This document shows, piece after piece, positions 44,041-51,698 of a DNA stretch of 64,000 nucleotides (position 1 is its first letter; each line of letters begins with the position of its first letter). The position numbers were made by a program, and so were the translations under genes. The notes under the pieces were generated by a model. That model had not been told where the DNA came from and searched no databases. It saw nothing but the letters and a program-made list of their open reading frames with translations. This DNA is from Terriglobus saanensis SP1PR4 (GTDB taxonomy: Bacteria; Acidobacteriota; Terriglobia; Terriglobales; Acidobacteriaceae), in contig NC_014963.1 in the NCBI RefSeq assembly GCF_000179915.2, positions 744,001 to 808,000 of the forward strand, read 5' to 3'.

Positions 44041-44678
44041 TGGAGCAGTTGACGCTGGGTGGAATCGTTCGGCCGGTCATTGTGGGGATCGCGGGGTGTT
44101 CGGGTTCGGGAAAGACGACGCTGGCGCGTGAGCTTGCGCTGGAGCTTGAGGCGACGCTGTTTCCCTTCGATTACTACTATCGCGACCTTGCGCATCTTCC
44201 CTTGGAAGAGAGGGCGCACAGCAATTTCGACCATCCGGATTCTCTAGAGAGCGAGTTGTTGCTGGAGCATCTGGAGATGCTGGCGATGTCCAAGCCCATT
44301 TCGCGACCGATCTATGACTTTGCCACGCATACGCGGGTGCCTGGCAAGACGGAGAGGGTGGAGCCTGCTCAGGTGATCCTGGTGGAGGGGATCCTGGCGC
44401 TGCATTATGTGGAGCTGCGCGGGCTCTTTGATTTTTCTATTTATGTGGACGCGCCGCACGAGGTCTGCCTGATGCGGCGCATCCATCGCGATGTACGAGA
44501 GCGCGGACGGACAGAGGCTTCCGTGAAGGAGCAGTTCGAGGCGACGGCGCTTCCGATGGCGGAGAGGTACGTTTTACCGTCGCGCGAGTTCGCTACGCTG
44601 ACGGTACAAGGAACCGATTCGCTGGACTGGTCCGTGGAGCAGGTGCTGAGCCGTCTGCATGCACGCGGCCTGCGCTAG
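44040..44678 (+). CDS. udk: Uridine kinase
   Basis: 212 residues. It phosphorylates uridine and cytidine to UMP and CMP. P-loop GIAGCSGSGKTTLAREL, then PFDYYYRDLAHLPLEERAHSNFDHPDSLESELLLEHL and the lid region RRIHRDVRERGRT are standard for Udk. It completes the nupC-PNP-udk salvage operon; its start overlaps the PNP stop by one base. Its last 86 bases overlap the 3' end of the convergent acyltransferase gene. Confidence 0.96.
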   Translation: MEQLTLGGIVRPVIVGIAGCSGSGKTTLARELALELEATLFPFDYYYRDLAHLPLEERAHSNFDHPDSLESELLLEHLEMLAMSKPISRPIYDFATHTRVPGKTERVEPAQVILVEGILALHYVELRGLFDFSIYVDAPHEVCLMRRIHRDVRERGRTEASVKEQFEATALPMAERYVLPSREFATLTVQGTDSLDWSVEQVLSRLHARGLR

Positions 44679-45447
44679 GCTTTTCTTCGCTCGGCCTTTC
44701 CTTGTACGTTTGACGATACGCGTCGCGGTGCATGGCTTCGACGATCTCGTGGCAGCGGTGGGCTGCGACCTTGCGGTCGTGCGCGAGGACAGGCTGCTGG
44801 CTGTAGCGCAGGGTGCAGGAGACGTCGCGAAGCTGCAGCATGCCCATCAGGTGCGGGACGATATTCATGTCGCCCCAATAGCAGATTTTATTCTGGACTA
44901 TCCAGTTGCTTCCTGGAGACGACGGCAGGCCGTAGGAGAGATGGGCTGGCCAGATGGGAACCGCGGCTTGGATGAGCGGTTGAAAGAGGGGCGAGCGGAA
45001 GGGCAGAACTTCTCTGCTGTCGCCGCTTGTGCCTTCGGGGAAGAAGAGAAGAAAGACCCCGGAGCGGACGGCTTCCGCCATCTGTTCGGCGGCGATGGCG
45101 GTAGAGGTTGAGCGCTCTCGTTCGACGTAGATGGTGCCGGCCCCGGCGGTGATCGTGCCGATGAGGGGCCAGCGACGGACCTCCGACTTCGCGACCATGA
45201 CCGTGGGGCGCTGTGCGCCGAGGACGAGGATGTCCAGGTAGCTGAGGTGGTTGCAGACCATCGCTCCGCTCGCGGGCGCGGGGTGAGGGACGTCGACCTT
45301 CACCCCGACGTAACGCAGGAAGCGGATGCTCCACTTCTGCATCCAGGCCGCGCGCTGGGCGATCGAACGCGGCCTGCGGATCAGAAGATCGAAAATGACT
45401 ACGCACAGGAAGAGCACAAAGCCGATGGTGCGGAAGAAACCTCGCAT
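44593..45447 (-). CDS. olsA: Lysophospholipid/lyso-ornithine-lipid acyltransferase (PlsC/OlsA type)
   Basis: 284 residues. An N-terminal membrane helix (IGFVLFLCVVIFDLLI) precedes the acyltransferase motifs NHLSYLD (the HxxxxD variant usual in this branch) and FFPEGTSGDSREVLPFRS. It should transfer an acyl chain to a lysolipid. It begins seven bases after a GNAT acyltransferase (OlsB-like), the order of the olsBA operon, which supports the lyso-ornithine-lipid substrate; plain PlsC remains possible. The last 40 or so residues are disordered and overlap the convergent udk end by 86 bases. Confidence 0.88.
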   Translation of the reverse strand: MRGFFRTIGFVLFLCVVIFDLLIRRPRSIAQRAAWMQKWSIRFLRYVGVKVDVPHPAPASGAMVCNHLSYLDILVLGAQRPTVMVAKSEVRRWPLIGTITAGAGTIYVERERSTSTAIAAEQMAEAVRSGVFLLFFPEGTSGDSREVLPFRSPLFQPLIQAAVPIWPAHLSYGLPSSPGSNWIVQNKICYWGDMNIVPHLMGMLQLRDVSCTLRYSQQPVLAHDRKVAAHRCHEIVEAMHRDAYRQTYKERPSEEKPSAGRVHADGSAPAPRTSPANRFLVPSA

Positions 45448-45453
45448 GACGCC

Positions 45454-46278
45454 CTAGAGAAAGCGACGCGCAATGCGCGGGTTGAGTGTTTCGAGATCGA
45501 TCATGGTGAGCAGGTCGATGGTGCCGAAGGCCCGATCGATGGCCGGTGCGCCGCAGATCTTCGCGCCGATGGCAAGATAGGCGCGAAGAAGTTTTGGCGG
45601 AGGGACGGCGACGGCCTCACCCTCCGGGGCGGGCAGGGCATAAGCGGGCGTTGGTGAGGTGATGAGGCTGTCTTCGACCATGTAGTTCCGCAGGCCGAGG
45701 AAGACGCCAGCGCCTTCGTTGGCGTCCTGCGTGGTGACGGAGCAGCAGCCGACGAGGTAACGTCCGCCGCGTGCGAGGGCGTAGCGCATGATGCCGCGCC
45801 AGAGCAGGTTAAGTACTTCTGCCGAGCGATGCTCTTTAAGGATGCAAGCGCGTCCGAGTTCGATCACGGAGTCGCGAAGGTGTTCGTACGGCGCGAAGCA
45901 GAACTCTTGCTCGGAGTAGTAGCCGAGGTGGCGGGCGGCGTTCGGGCCGGTTTGCAGGCGATAGGTGCCTACGACGATCCCTGTGGCCTTTTCTTCTACG
46001 ATGAGCTGGTCGCAGACCGGATCGTACGCGTCGGTATCGAGGCCAGTAGTAAACGCTGACTCCAAACCTTCGTGCATCTCCAGATTAAAAACGAGGAAGC
46101 GAAGCCTGTAAGCAGCCAGACGATCTTCCTCCGACTGAGCCAGGCGAGCCTGGTAAGGGCCGAATTCAGCCAGAATCTTCTGCGGCTCTGGGTAGAATTG
46201 AGGGTTTTCCCCGGTGGAGGGGGGGAAATAAAGCGGCAGAGCGACGGTGGAGCGTGGTTCCGTCAGCAGAGAAGCCAT
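45454..46278 (-). CDS. olsB: OlsB-like GNAT acyltransferase (ornithine lipid synthesis)
   Basis: 274 residues from the ATG at 46278, which has GGAGG eight bases upstream; the open frame extends 16 codons further. It belongs to the acyl-ACP-dependent GNAT group (hemolysin-like/OlsB): LAQSEEDRLAAYRLRFLVFNLEM, DAYDPVCDQLIVEEKATGIVVGTYRLQT, VIELGRACILKEHRSAEVLNLLWRGIMRYA, and GGRYLVGCCSV. OlsB joins a 3-hydroxyacyl chain to ornithine to give lyso-ornithine lipid. The next gene is an OlsA-type acyltransferase. Ornithine lipids are phosphate-free membrane lipids. The amino-acid substrate could be glycine or another amino acid. Confidence 0.88.
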   Translation of the reverse strand: MASLLTEPRSTVALPLYFPPSTGENPQFYPEPQKILAEFGPYQARLAQSEEDRLAAYRLRFLVFNLEMHEGLESAFTTGLDTDAYDPVCDQLIVEEKATGIVVGTYRLQTGPNAARHLGYYSEQEFCFAPYEHLRDSVIELGRACILKEHRSAEVLNLLWRGIMRYALARGGRYLVGCCSVTTQDANEGAGVFLGLRNYMVEDSLITSPTPAYALPAPEGEAVAVPPPKLLRAYLAIGAKICGAPAIDRAFGTIDLLTMIDLETLNPRIARRFL

Positions 46279-46310
46279 GTGCCTCCAGGTAGTGAGAAAA
46301 GAGCTACCTT

Positions 46311-46344
46311 GCCGCAAATATAACAAGGAAATTTAATTTGTAAA
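46311..46344 (-). promoter_or_regulatory. Putative promoter of the olsBA operon
   Basis: On the minus strand TTTACA (46344-46339), 16 bases, then TATATT (46322-46317), in an AT-rich stretch unlike the surrounding DNA. The predicted leader is about 30 bases and holds the GGAGG site. Confidence 0.5.
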
Positions 46345-46460
46345 GTAATAACGTTAAATAGTTATGAATGTGAATTTCTTTTCACAATTGACCGTTTCGG
46401 AACCAGATCGTGACCAGCTTCTGACGTAGCCTTCTGGGATTTCGCGTAAGGTAGACGACG

Positions 46461-46955
46461 ATGCAAGTGAAGCTGGAGCAGGACAGATCGTGGGTCTGGC
46501 GGAAGATTTTTCTTCCCGTACTGGGACTTCTGCGGATGGGCGTAACCCCGGAGCGGCTGGCGTGGAGTATTTCGCTGGGGATCGCGATCGGCATCAATCC
46601 GCTGATTGGAAGTACTACGGTGCTTTCCCTGCTGATGGCCTTCGTCTTGCGGCTTAGCGTTCCGGCATCGCAAGTGGGGACGCACTCGGCCTATCCGGTG
46701 CAGTTACTGCTGTTTCTGCCCCTCGTCCATGTTGGGGCGGTGCTGTTTGGGACAAAGCCCATCCCGCTCTCGCGTGCGGAGATTGTGCCGCTAGCGCGGC
46801 ATCCATGGGAACTGACGAAGATGCTCTGGATGTGGGAGTGGCATGCCCTGGTGGTCTGGGCCGTGGTGGCTGTGATCTTTACACCAGCGTTGGCGCTTCT
46901 GCTGGGGCGCGTCCTGCGTCAGGCGATGCCCGCGGCGCACCCCAGCGAGGCTTAG
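46461..46955 (+). CDS. DUF2062 membrane protein
   Basis: 164 residues with three to four hydrophobic segments. DUF2062 features: LLRMGVTPERLAWSISLGIAIGINPLIGSTT, then HSAYPVQLLLFLPLVHVGAVLFG. The family is widespread, often next to lipid or glycosyltransferase genes, and has no proven function. It is convergent with the nuclease gene (three-base gap). Head-to-head with olsB, it may share a bidirectional promoter region. Confidence 0.92.
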   Translation: MQVKLEQDRSWVWRKIFLPVLGLLRMGVTPERLAWSISLGIAIGINPLIGSTTVLSLLMAFVLRLSVPASQVGTHSAYPVQLLLFLPLVHVGAVLFGTKPIPLSRAEIVPLARHPWELTKMLWMWEWHALVVWAVVAVIFTPALALLLGRVLRQAMPAAHPSEA

Positions 46956-46958
46956 TTT

Positions 46959-47870
46959 TTAGTCGCCCTTGTAAGGCGGCTCCGGCGTTGCGCTCTGCTC
47001 CCAGGCAAAGACGATGAGGTCGCGGAGTTCGGTGGCCCCGGCGGCGACACGCTCCACGGCGAAGGCCTTGCCTGAGGGAGTGCCTGCGCCGTCGAAGGCG
47101 TGTTCTTTATCGAGCTGATAGACCTTCTCAACAAACGTGTGCGTGTAGGTGATGTACGCCTCAAAGTCGGCGAAGATCTCCTTTTGCGGTGTGGGAGTTG
47201 CAGGAACGAGCGCGGCGACTTCTTTCTCTGTGATGTTGTGCGCGACGAACTCGCCTTCGAACTTGGCGTGGATCTTGTGGTCGTTGGAGTAGCCGTTGGG
47301 GTTGTCGCCCTCCCAGCCGTTGTAGCGGTAGGTGGTGTGCAGAGGTTGCGAACCGTCGGCGACGTAGTGCCCGAGCCAGCCGGCGTAGAAGATCACGAGG
47401 GCTTCGGCGGCGCGTGTGTTCTTGTGGTCCTTTTGGAGGGCGCGATAGTTGCGCATGGATGCCTTCAGACGCTGCCAGATCTCGGTGGTCGCGTAGGGAA
47501 GCAGACCGATGCCTTCGGCGCGGATCTTCGGGTTCTTCTGGATAACGGACTGTGCATCGACCTGACGCAGGAAGTCATAGCGCTGACGGATGAGCGGTTT
47601 GCCGTAGAGCCAGGCGTATTCGAGATCAATGAAGTGTTCGGGCGACTGTGCGACGACGAGTTCCGGTTCGCCCTTGAAGTATCTCCAGCGATCGGGCTCG
47701 GGGCCCATGTACTGGATCTGCTCGATAGCCTGTTTGGTGTGGAGGAATTTGGGCATGTCGGCGGGAAGTTTTTCCGCGGCGATTTTGTTGATCATCTCGT
47801 GGCCGGTGTGTCCCCAGGCGAACGCAGTGAGAGGTGTGAGGAGGAGAGCGGCGGCGAGGAGTTTGCGCAT
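46959..47870 (-). CDS. Secreted S1/P1-type nuclease
   Basis: 303 residues from the ATG at 47870. After the signal peptide (cleavage after AFA, residue 18) the mature protein begins with Trp-Gly-His (WGHTGHEMINKIAAEKL). In S1/P1 nucleases the free N-terminal Trp is itself a zinc ligand. Further ligand motifs: SPEHFIDLE, LGHYVADGSQPLHTT and GD(N)PNGYSNDHKIHAKFEGEFV. The trinuclear zinc site therefore looks complete. The family cleaves single-stranded DNA and RNA or acts as phospholipase C-like esterase; here probably phosphate or nucleoside scavenging in the periplasm, fitting the salvage genes nearby. Confidence 0.93.
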   Translation of the reverse strand: MRKLLAAALLLTPLTAFAWGHTGHEMINKIAAEKLPADMPKFLHTKQAIEQIQYMGPEPDRWRYFKGEPELVVAQSPEHFIDLEYAWLYGKPLIRQRYDFLRQVDAQSVIQKNPKIRAEGIGLLPYATTEIWQRLKASMRNYRALQKDHKNTRAAEALVIFYAGWLGHYVADGSQPLHTTYRYNGWEGDNPNGYSNDHKIHAKFEGEFVAHNITEKEVAALVPATPTPQKEIFADFEAYITYTHTFVEKVYQLDKEHAFDGAGTPSGKAFAVERVAAGATELRDLIVFAWEQSATPEPPYKGD

Positions 47871-48009
47871 GGGGCAAGTATAAGGGGTGATGGTTACGGT
47901 CATGTCACACATGAGTTTCGTGAAAGCCGATACTCTGGGTGCCCTGTACATCGCGTTTTTGCGCTGTGCGGGTGGGATGTTTGTGTGGCTTTACGTCGTC
48001 GCGCGAACA

Positions 48010-48050
48010 CCCACACATGAACGATAAAGCTGTTCATGTATGGGGCACCC
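48010..48050. repeat. Hairpin variant ending in TGGGGCACCC
   Basis: ACATGAAC (48015-48022) and GTTCATGT (48031-48038) pair around an eight-base loop, and TGGGGCACCC follows. It shares only the outer ends with family A and lies directly before a full family A copy. Confidence 0.55.
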
Positions 48051-48059
48051 ATTCTGGGC

Positions 48060-48132
48060 TTCCTGACGAATCCGGTTTGTGCGCTCTGCGCGACCCCACC
48101 CTTTCGCAAGAAGCCGCGAAAGAATGGGGCAC
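48060..48132. repeat. TGGGGCAC hairpin repeat (family A), copy 4
   Basis: TTCCTGACGAATCCGG, TTTGTGCGCTCTGCGCGA, then arms CCCCACCCTTTCGC and GCGAAAGAATGGGG, ending in CAC. It lies ten bases beyond the stop of the nicotinate phosphoribosyltransferase gene. Confidence 0.85.
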
Positions 48133-48142
48133 GGAGTTGTGA

Positions 48143-49528
48143 TTAGACGAGGACGGGGATGTTGGCTACGCCGGCGATGCCGAAGACTTTGCGGTAGTGG
48201 GCGATGAGGGGCTTCGGGCCGGAGGCTTTCAGGTAGTTGTCCGAGAGTTTGACGGCGGGGTGGCCTTCGGCGCTCGTGAGTTTGCAGACGAGCGAGATGG
48301 GTTCGAGGCCGTCTTCGTTGCGCGGGTGGCAGTCGCGGAAGTCGTTTGTAAGCAGTGTCCCCCAGCCAGCGGAGAAGCGGATGCGGCGTTCCGGACGCCA
48401 CTTGCGTTCGTCGGTGAAGTCAGCGGCGTTGCGGAAGTCGCGAGCGGAGATGCCGGGGAGGATATGTCCGCTGAAGTAGGCGTGGAGCGAAAGGATCTCC
48501 TGCACGTCGAGACCGTCGGAGGCGATGAGGAGTTTGCTCTTCGGATCTCTGCCGCGCGACTCCAGCCACAGGATGTATTCGTCCCCGGCGAGGAAGGGAT
48601 CTTTGGAGTCCACGCGCTGGCCGGTCCAGTCGGCGACCCAGGCTGGTGCGCCTTGCAGGAACTGCGTGGTGCCGTAGGTGTCTGGCAGCATGACCTGCAG
48701 AGCGCCGCCGTAGGTCTGCGCCCAGAGGTCGAGCATCTTGTACTGCGAGGCCTTGAGCTCTTCGTCGGAGTTCGACATCGCCGCCATGGCCATGGGGATC
48801 TCGTGCGCGTTGGTGCCGATGGCTTCGAGATCGTGTTTGTAGGCGAGGAAGGTGTTCGAGGTGCCGGAGAAGTTTTTGCCCAGCTCGGCGTGCATGGCTT
48901 CGACGGCAAACTCCTGCCAGAGGAAGCTGTGACGGCGGCGCGTGCCGAAGTCGGCGACGGCGAGCGAAGGGACGTCGCGCAGCTTTTCGATCTTGCCCCA
49001 GAGCCGCGTCTTCGCGTGCGCGTAGAGGATGTCGAGTTCGAACTCGTCCATCGTCTTGAGCGCGGCGCGGGTCTTGAGTTCGTTGAGGATGGAGAGCGCG
49101 TAGATCTCCCACATGGTGACGGCTACCCAGGGACCTTCGAAGCTGAGGCGGAACTGGCCGTCCTCTTCGGAGAGCTGGTACTCGGAGAGGGCGAAGTCGT
49201 TTTCGAGCCACTCAAGAAAAGCGGATTCGAAGATGCCACGTGTGCCATAGAAGGTATTACCTGCGAGCCAGATGAGTTCGGATTTGCGGAACTTCAGTTT
49301 GCGCACGTGCTCGAACTGGGCGATGACCTCTTCGCGGTGGACCATCTCGCAGAGGCGGAACTTCAGGTTGCGATTGTGCAGGCCGAAGGAGACGCGCGTG
49401 GTGCGGAAGTGCTTCCAGATGAACTGCAGCATGAGGAGCTTGTAGAAGTCGGTGTCCAGGAGCGAGCGCACGATGGGATCGAGCTCCCAGTTGTGGTTGT
49501 GTGCGCGGTCTGCGAAGTTGACGATCAT
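48143..49528 (-). CDS. pncB: Nicotinate phosphoribosyltransferase
   Basis: 461 residues from the ATG at 49528. It makes nicotinate mononucleotide from nicotinate and PRPP in NAD salvage. Motifs: SLLDTDFYKLLMLQFIWKHF at the N-terminus, ADFGTRRRHSFLWQEFAVEAM, GTSNTFLAYKHDLEAIGTNAHEIPMAM, RVDSKDPFLAGDEYILWLES and FSAGWGTLLTNDF. All match the PncB branch. No strong ribosome site is seen, but the MIVNFADR start fits the family better than upstream codons. It is divergent from the membrane protein/XRE pair. Confidence 0.95.
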   Translation of the reverse strand: MIVNFADRAHNHNWELDPIVRSLLDTDFYKLLMLQFIWKHFRTTRVSFGLHNRNLKFRLCEMVHREEVIAQFEHVRKLKFRKSELIWLAGNTFYGTRGIFESAFLEWLENDFALSEYQLSEEDGQFRLSFEGPWVAVTMWEIYALSILNELKTRAALKTMDEFELDILYAHAKTRLWGKIEKLRDVPSLAVADFGTRRRHSFLWQEFAVEAMHAELGKNFSGTSNTFLAYKHDLEAIGTNAHEIPMAMAAMSNSDEELKASQYKMLDLWAQTYGGALQVMLPDTYGTTQFLQGAPAWVADWTGQRVDSKDPFLAGDEYILWLESRGRDPKSKLLIASDGLDVQEILSLHAYFSGHILPGISARDFRNAADFTDERKWRPERRIRFSAGWGTLLTNDFRDCHPRNEDGLEPISLVCKLTSAEGHPAVKLSDNYLKASGPKPLIAHYRKVFGIAGVANIPVLV

Positions 49529-49584
49529 AGGAAGTTCAAGGGTAGCGAAGGTGGAGAGATGCTCCAAATGCTGCCTAAATCTTT

Positions 49585-49637
49585 TTGACAAGAAAGCTTG
49601 ACATGACAAGTTTCCTTGTCGTAAGGTTTCCTTGTCA
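49585..49637 (+). promoter_or_regulatory. Promoter with four TTGACAAG-type half-sites upstream of the membrane protein/XRE pair
   Basis: TTGACAAG (49585), TGACAAG (49604-49610), then inverted CTTGTCG (49615-49621) and CTTGTCA (49631-49637). The central two form a near-palindrome with a four-base spacer. A TTGACA at 49599-49604 with a weak TAAGGT 17 bases on could be the promoter, so the half-sites would cover it. A likely operator for the XRE protein encoded two genes on. Confidence 0.5.
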
Positions 49638-49660
49638 CTGAGGTGCGAGGAGGAGAGAAT

Positions 49661-50083
49661 ATGGAACTCTGCATACAGAAGAGCCAGGCCGAGAAGCAGT
49701 ATCTGAAGGACACGGTCATCGTGATGATCAGCTACCTGCTGGTCGTCTTTGGTACGACGCACTACGCACGGGCTTATCGTCCGCAGGGGTTACGACTGTA
49801 TCTGTTGGCCTGCCTACCCATGTTTCCGGTGCTTGCGCTGCTGGCGACGCTGGCGCGTTATCTTCGGAATGAAAAGGACGAGTTCGAGCGCAATCTTAGA
49901 GTGCGCGCGATGCTCTGGGGAATGGCCGCGACGCTGGCTGTTTCGAGCTTTGAGAGTTTTCTGCGGAGCTTCGGATGGGGGCGTACGCTGCCTCCGTTTA
50001 CGGAGTTCATCGTGTTTTTTCTCACGATGGGGTTCGCGAAGATGCTCTATGGCGTTGCGAACCGGGTTGTTGACCATGACTAA
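49661..50083 (+). CDS. Four-helix membrane protein paired with a small XRE regulator
   Basis: 140 residues from the ATG at 49661, with GAGGAGG upstream. Hydrophobic segments near 22-38, 50-70, 85-102 and 115-132; no signal peptide and no recognised motif. Its last eight bases overlap the start of the XRE gene. Pairs of a small multi-helix membrane protein and a 60-70-residue XRE repressor are widespread and uncharacterised. The membrane protein may sense envelope state or hold the regulator. Confidence 0.85.
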   Translation: MELCIQKSQAEKQYLKDTVIVMISYLLVVFGTTHYARAYRPQGLRLYLLACLPMFPVLALLATLARYLRNEKDEFERNLRVRAMLWGMAATLAVSSFESFLRSFGWGRTLPPFTEFIVFFLTMGFAKMLYGVANRVVDHD

Positions 50084-50264
50084 CCGTATGCGCGAGTTGC
50101 GAGCGGAGCTAGGCTGGTCGCAGGCGGTTCTTGCGGAGCGCCTGGAGGTCTCGCGCCAGAGTGTGAATGCGATTGAGACAGGGAAGTACGATCCTTCGCT
50201 GCCGCTGGCCTTTCGGATCGCGAAGATCTTCGGAAAGAGGATCGAGGAGATCTTTTCGGAGTGA
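50076..50264 (+). CDS. Small XRE-family DNA-binding protein (YozG-like)
   Basis: 62 residues, just one helix-turn-helix: MRELRAELGWSQAVLAERLEVSRQSVNAIETGKYDPSLPLAF, then FGKRIEEIFSE. This single-domain XRE class (YozG-type) binds palindromic operators as a dimer. It overlaps the upstream membrane protein gene by eight bases, so the two are translationally coupled. The TTGACAAG half-sites at 49585-49637 upstream of the pair are a plausible autoregulatory operator. Confidence 0.93.
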   Translation: MTNRMRELRAELGWSQAVLAERLEVSRQSVNAIETGKYDPSLPLAFRIAKIFGKRIEEIFSE

Positions 50265-50438
50265 TTGAGGCCCGGTCTGGAAATAGGTCTCGATGAACAC
50301 TGGATGAATTTTGATGCAGTGCGAAAGAGCTCCGAAAGTAGACGACTGATTCTAAAAGGCCGCGGGGAATCGAGAACCGGCGGTGGATTTCTTCCTTGAG
50401 AAAGGCGAAGAAACCCGCGTCCTTACAGGCGAGAACGT

Positions 50439-50456
50439 TATAAACTAGCGGACGAC
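50439..50456 (+). promoter_or_regulatory. Candidate -10 of the deoxyhypusine-synthase-like gene
   Basis: TATAAA at 50439-50444, 12 bases before the ATG at 50457; no ribosome site and no clear -35. The leader would be about six bases or none. Confidence 0.35.
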
Positions 50457-51521
50457 ATGCCTACGAAAAATGAACTTCTCAAAGACCCTATCCAGCACAT
50501 CGACATCAAGCAGCACAACGTTGTCGCGCTGGTCGATGCCATGCAGCACATGGCCTACTCTTCGCGCGATCTAGCACGCGCGGCCACGATCTACGACATG
50601 ATGCTGCGCGACACGGAGTGCGGCGTGATTCTGTGCCTGGCGGGATCGCTGATCTCTGCAGGTCTGCAGAAGGTCATCGTTGACCTCGTTCGGAACAACA
50701 TGGTGGATGCCATTGTTTCGACCGGCGCGAACATCGTCGATCAGGATTTCTTCGAAGCGCTCGGCTTCAAGCACTACATCGCGGGTGACGAGTACAAGTA
50801 CGGCGGCGGCGATGCCGACCTTCGCGAGTTGATGATCGATCGTATCTACGACACGTTCATCGATGAGGAAGAGCTTCGTATCTGCGACGAGACTACGGAG
50901 AAGATCACGAACTCGCTCGAGACTCGTCCTTACTCTTCGCGTGAGTTCATCCTGGAGATGGGACGTTACCTCTCGGAGAACGGCCGCACACCGAAGGATG
51001 GACAGGCTGACTCGATCGTGCTCGCCTGCTATGAGAAGAACGTGCCGATCTTCTGCCCGGCGTTCTCGGACTGCTCGGCTGGCTTTGGCCTGGTGGCGCA
51101 TCAGCATGCGCGCCGCGGCAAGGCTGTGGTTTCGATCGACTCTGCGAAGGACTTCTATGAATTGACGCAGTTGAAGATTGCGAATCCGACGACGGGTCTT
51201 TTGATGATCGGCGGTGGCGTACCCAAGAACTTCGCGCAGGACATCGTGGTGGCTGCGGACATTCTTGGCGTCGAGGCTTCGATGCACAAGTATGCGATCC
51301 AGATCACGGTGGCTGATGCGCGCGACGGTGCTCTTTCTGGATCGACACTGAAGGAAGCTTCGAGCTGGGGCAAGGTCGATCTGACGTATGAGCAGATGGT
51401 CTTCGCTGAGGCGACGATTGCATTCCCGCTGATCGCGGGCTATGCATATCACAAGGATGCTTACAAGGAGCGCACGGGTAAGCAGTTTGCCCAGGTGCTG
51501 GAGCAGCCGGTTACTGTTTAG
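50457..51521 (+). CDS. Deoxyhypusine synthase homologue (polyamine-type aminobutyl transferase)
   Basis: 354 residues. Deoxyhypusine-synthase fold: DAMQHMAYSSRDLARAATIYDMML, LAGSLISAGLQKVIVDLVRNNMVDAIVSTGANIVDQDF, NVPIFCPAFSDCSAGFGLV, SIDSAKDFYEL, LMIGGGVPKNF, and EASSWGKVDLTYEQ, whose Lys matches the catalytic lysine of the human enzyme. Bacteria lack eIF5A, so the acceptor cannot be the eukaryotic one; some bacterial homologues make homospermidine or aminobutylate agmatine. Here the substrate is open. It stands alone, ended by a strong terminator. Confidence 0.93.
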   Translation: MPTKNELLKDPIQHIDIKQHNVVALVDAMQHMAYSSRDLARAATIYDMMLRDTECGVILCLAGSLISAGLQKVIVDLVRNNMVDAIVSTGANIVDQDFFEALGFKHYIAGDEYKYGGGDADLRELMIDRIYDTFIDEEELRICDETTEKITNSLETRPYSSREFILEMGRYLSENGRTPKDGQADSIVLACYEKNVPIFCPAFSDCSAGFGLVAHQHARRGKAVVSIDSAKDFYELTQLKIANPTTGLLMIGGGVPKNFAQDIVVAADILGVEASMHKYAIQITVADARDGALSGSTLKEASSWGKVDLTYEQMVFAEATIAFPLIAGYAYHKDAYKERTGKQFAQVLEQPVTV

Positions 51522-51540
51522 GTTTTGGACGTTGGTTTGG

Positions 51541-51575
51541 AAGAGGCCGCCTGCGATTGCAGGCGGCCTCTTTAT
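51541..51575 (+). terminator. Strong intrinsic terminator after the deoxyhypusine-synthase-like gene
   Basis: AAGAGGCCGCCTGC (51541-51554) pairs perfectly with GCAGGCGGCCTCTT (51559-51572) around GATT, followed by TATT. Confidence 0.9.
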
Positions 51576-51593
51576 TGAAGTAAGGCACTATCG

Positions 51594-51625
51594 TTTTGTC
51601 ATCCCGTAGCGTAGCGCAGGATCGC
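51594..51625. repeat. Family B repeat, copy 4 (inverted orientation)
   Basis: TTTGTCATCCCGTAGCG at its left matches the other copies in reverse orientation; the right part has diverged. A family A copy follows. Confidence 0.65.
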
Positions 51626-51656
51626 TCTTCGAGCGAAAGATGCGCTTTGCGCATAA

Positions 51657-51687
51657 CCCATGTCCCAAAAGCGGGACATGGGGCACC
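51657..51687. repeat. Hairpin variant ending in TGGGGCACCC
   Basis: CCCATGTCCC (51657-51666) and GGGACATGGG (51673-51682) pair perfectly around six bases, then GCACCC. It has the same outer ends as family A with a different stem. Confidence 0.65.
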
Positions 51688-51698
51688 CGGTTTTGGTT

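Noticed and set aside
48197-49588. 463-residue open frame opposite pncB
   Set aside because: Shadow; pncB has all family motifs.
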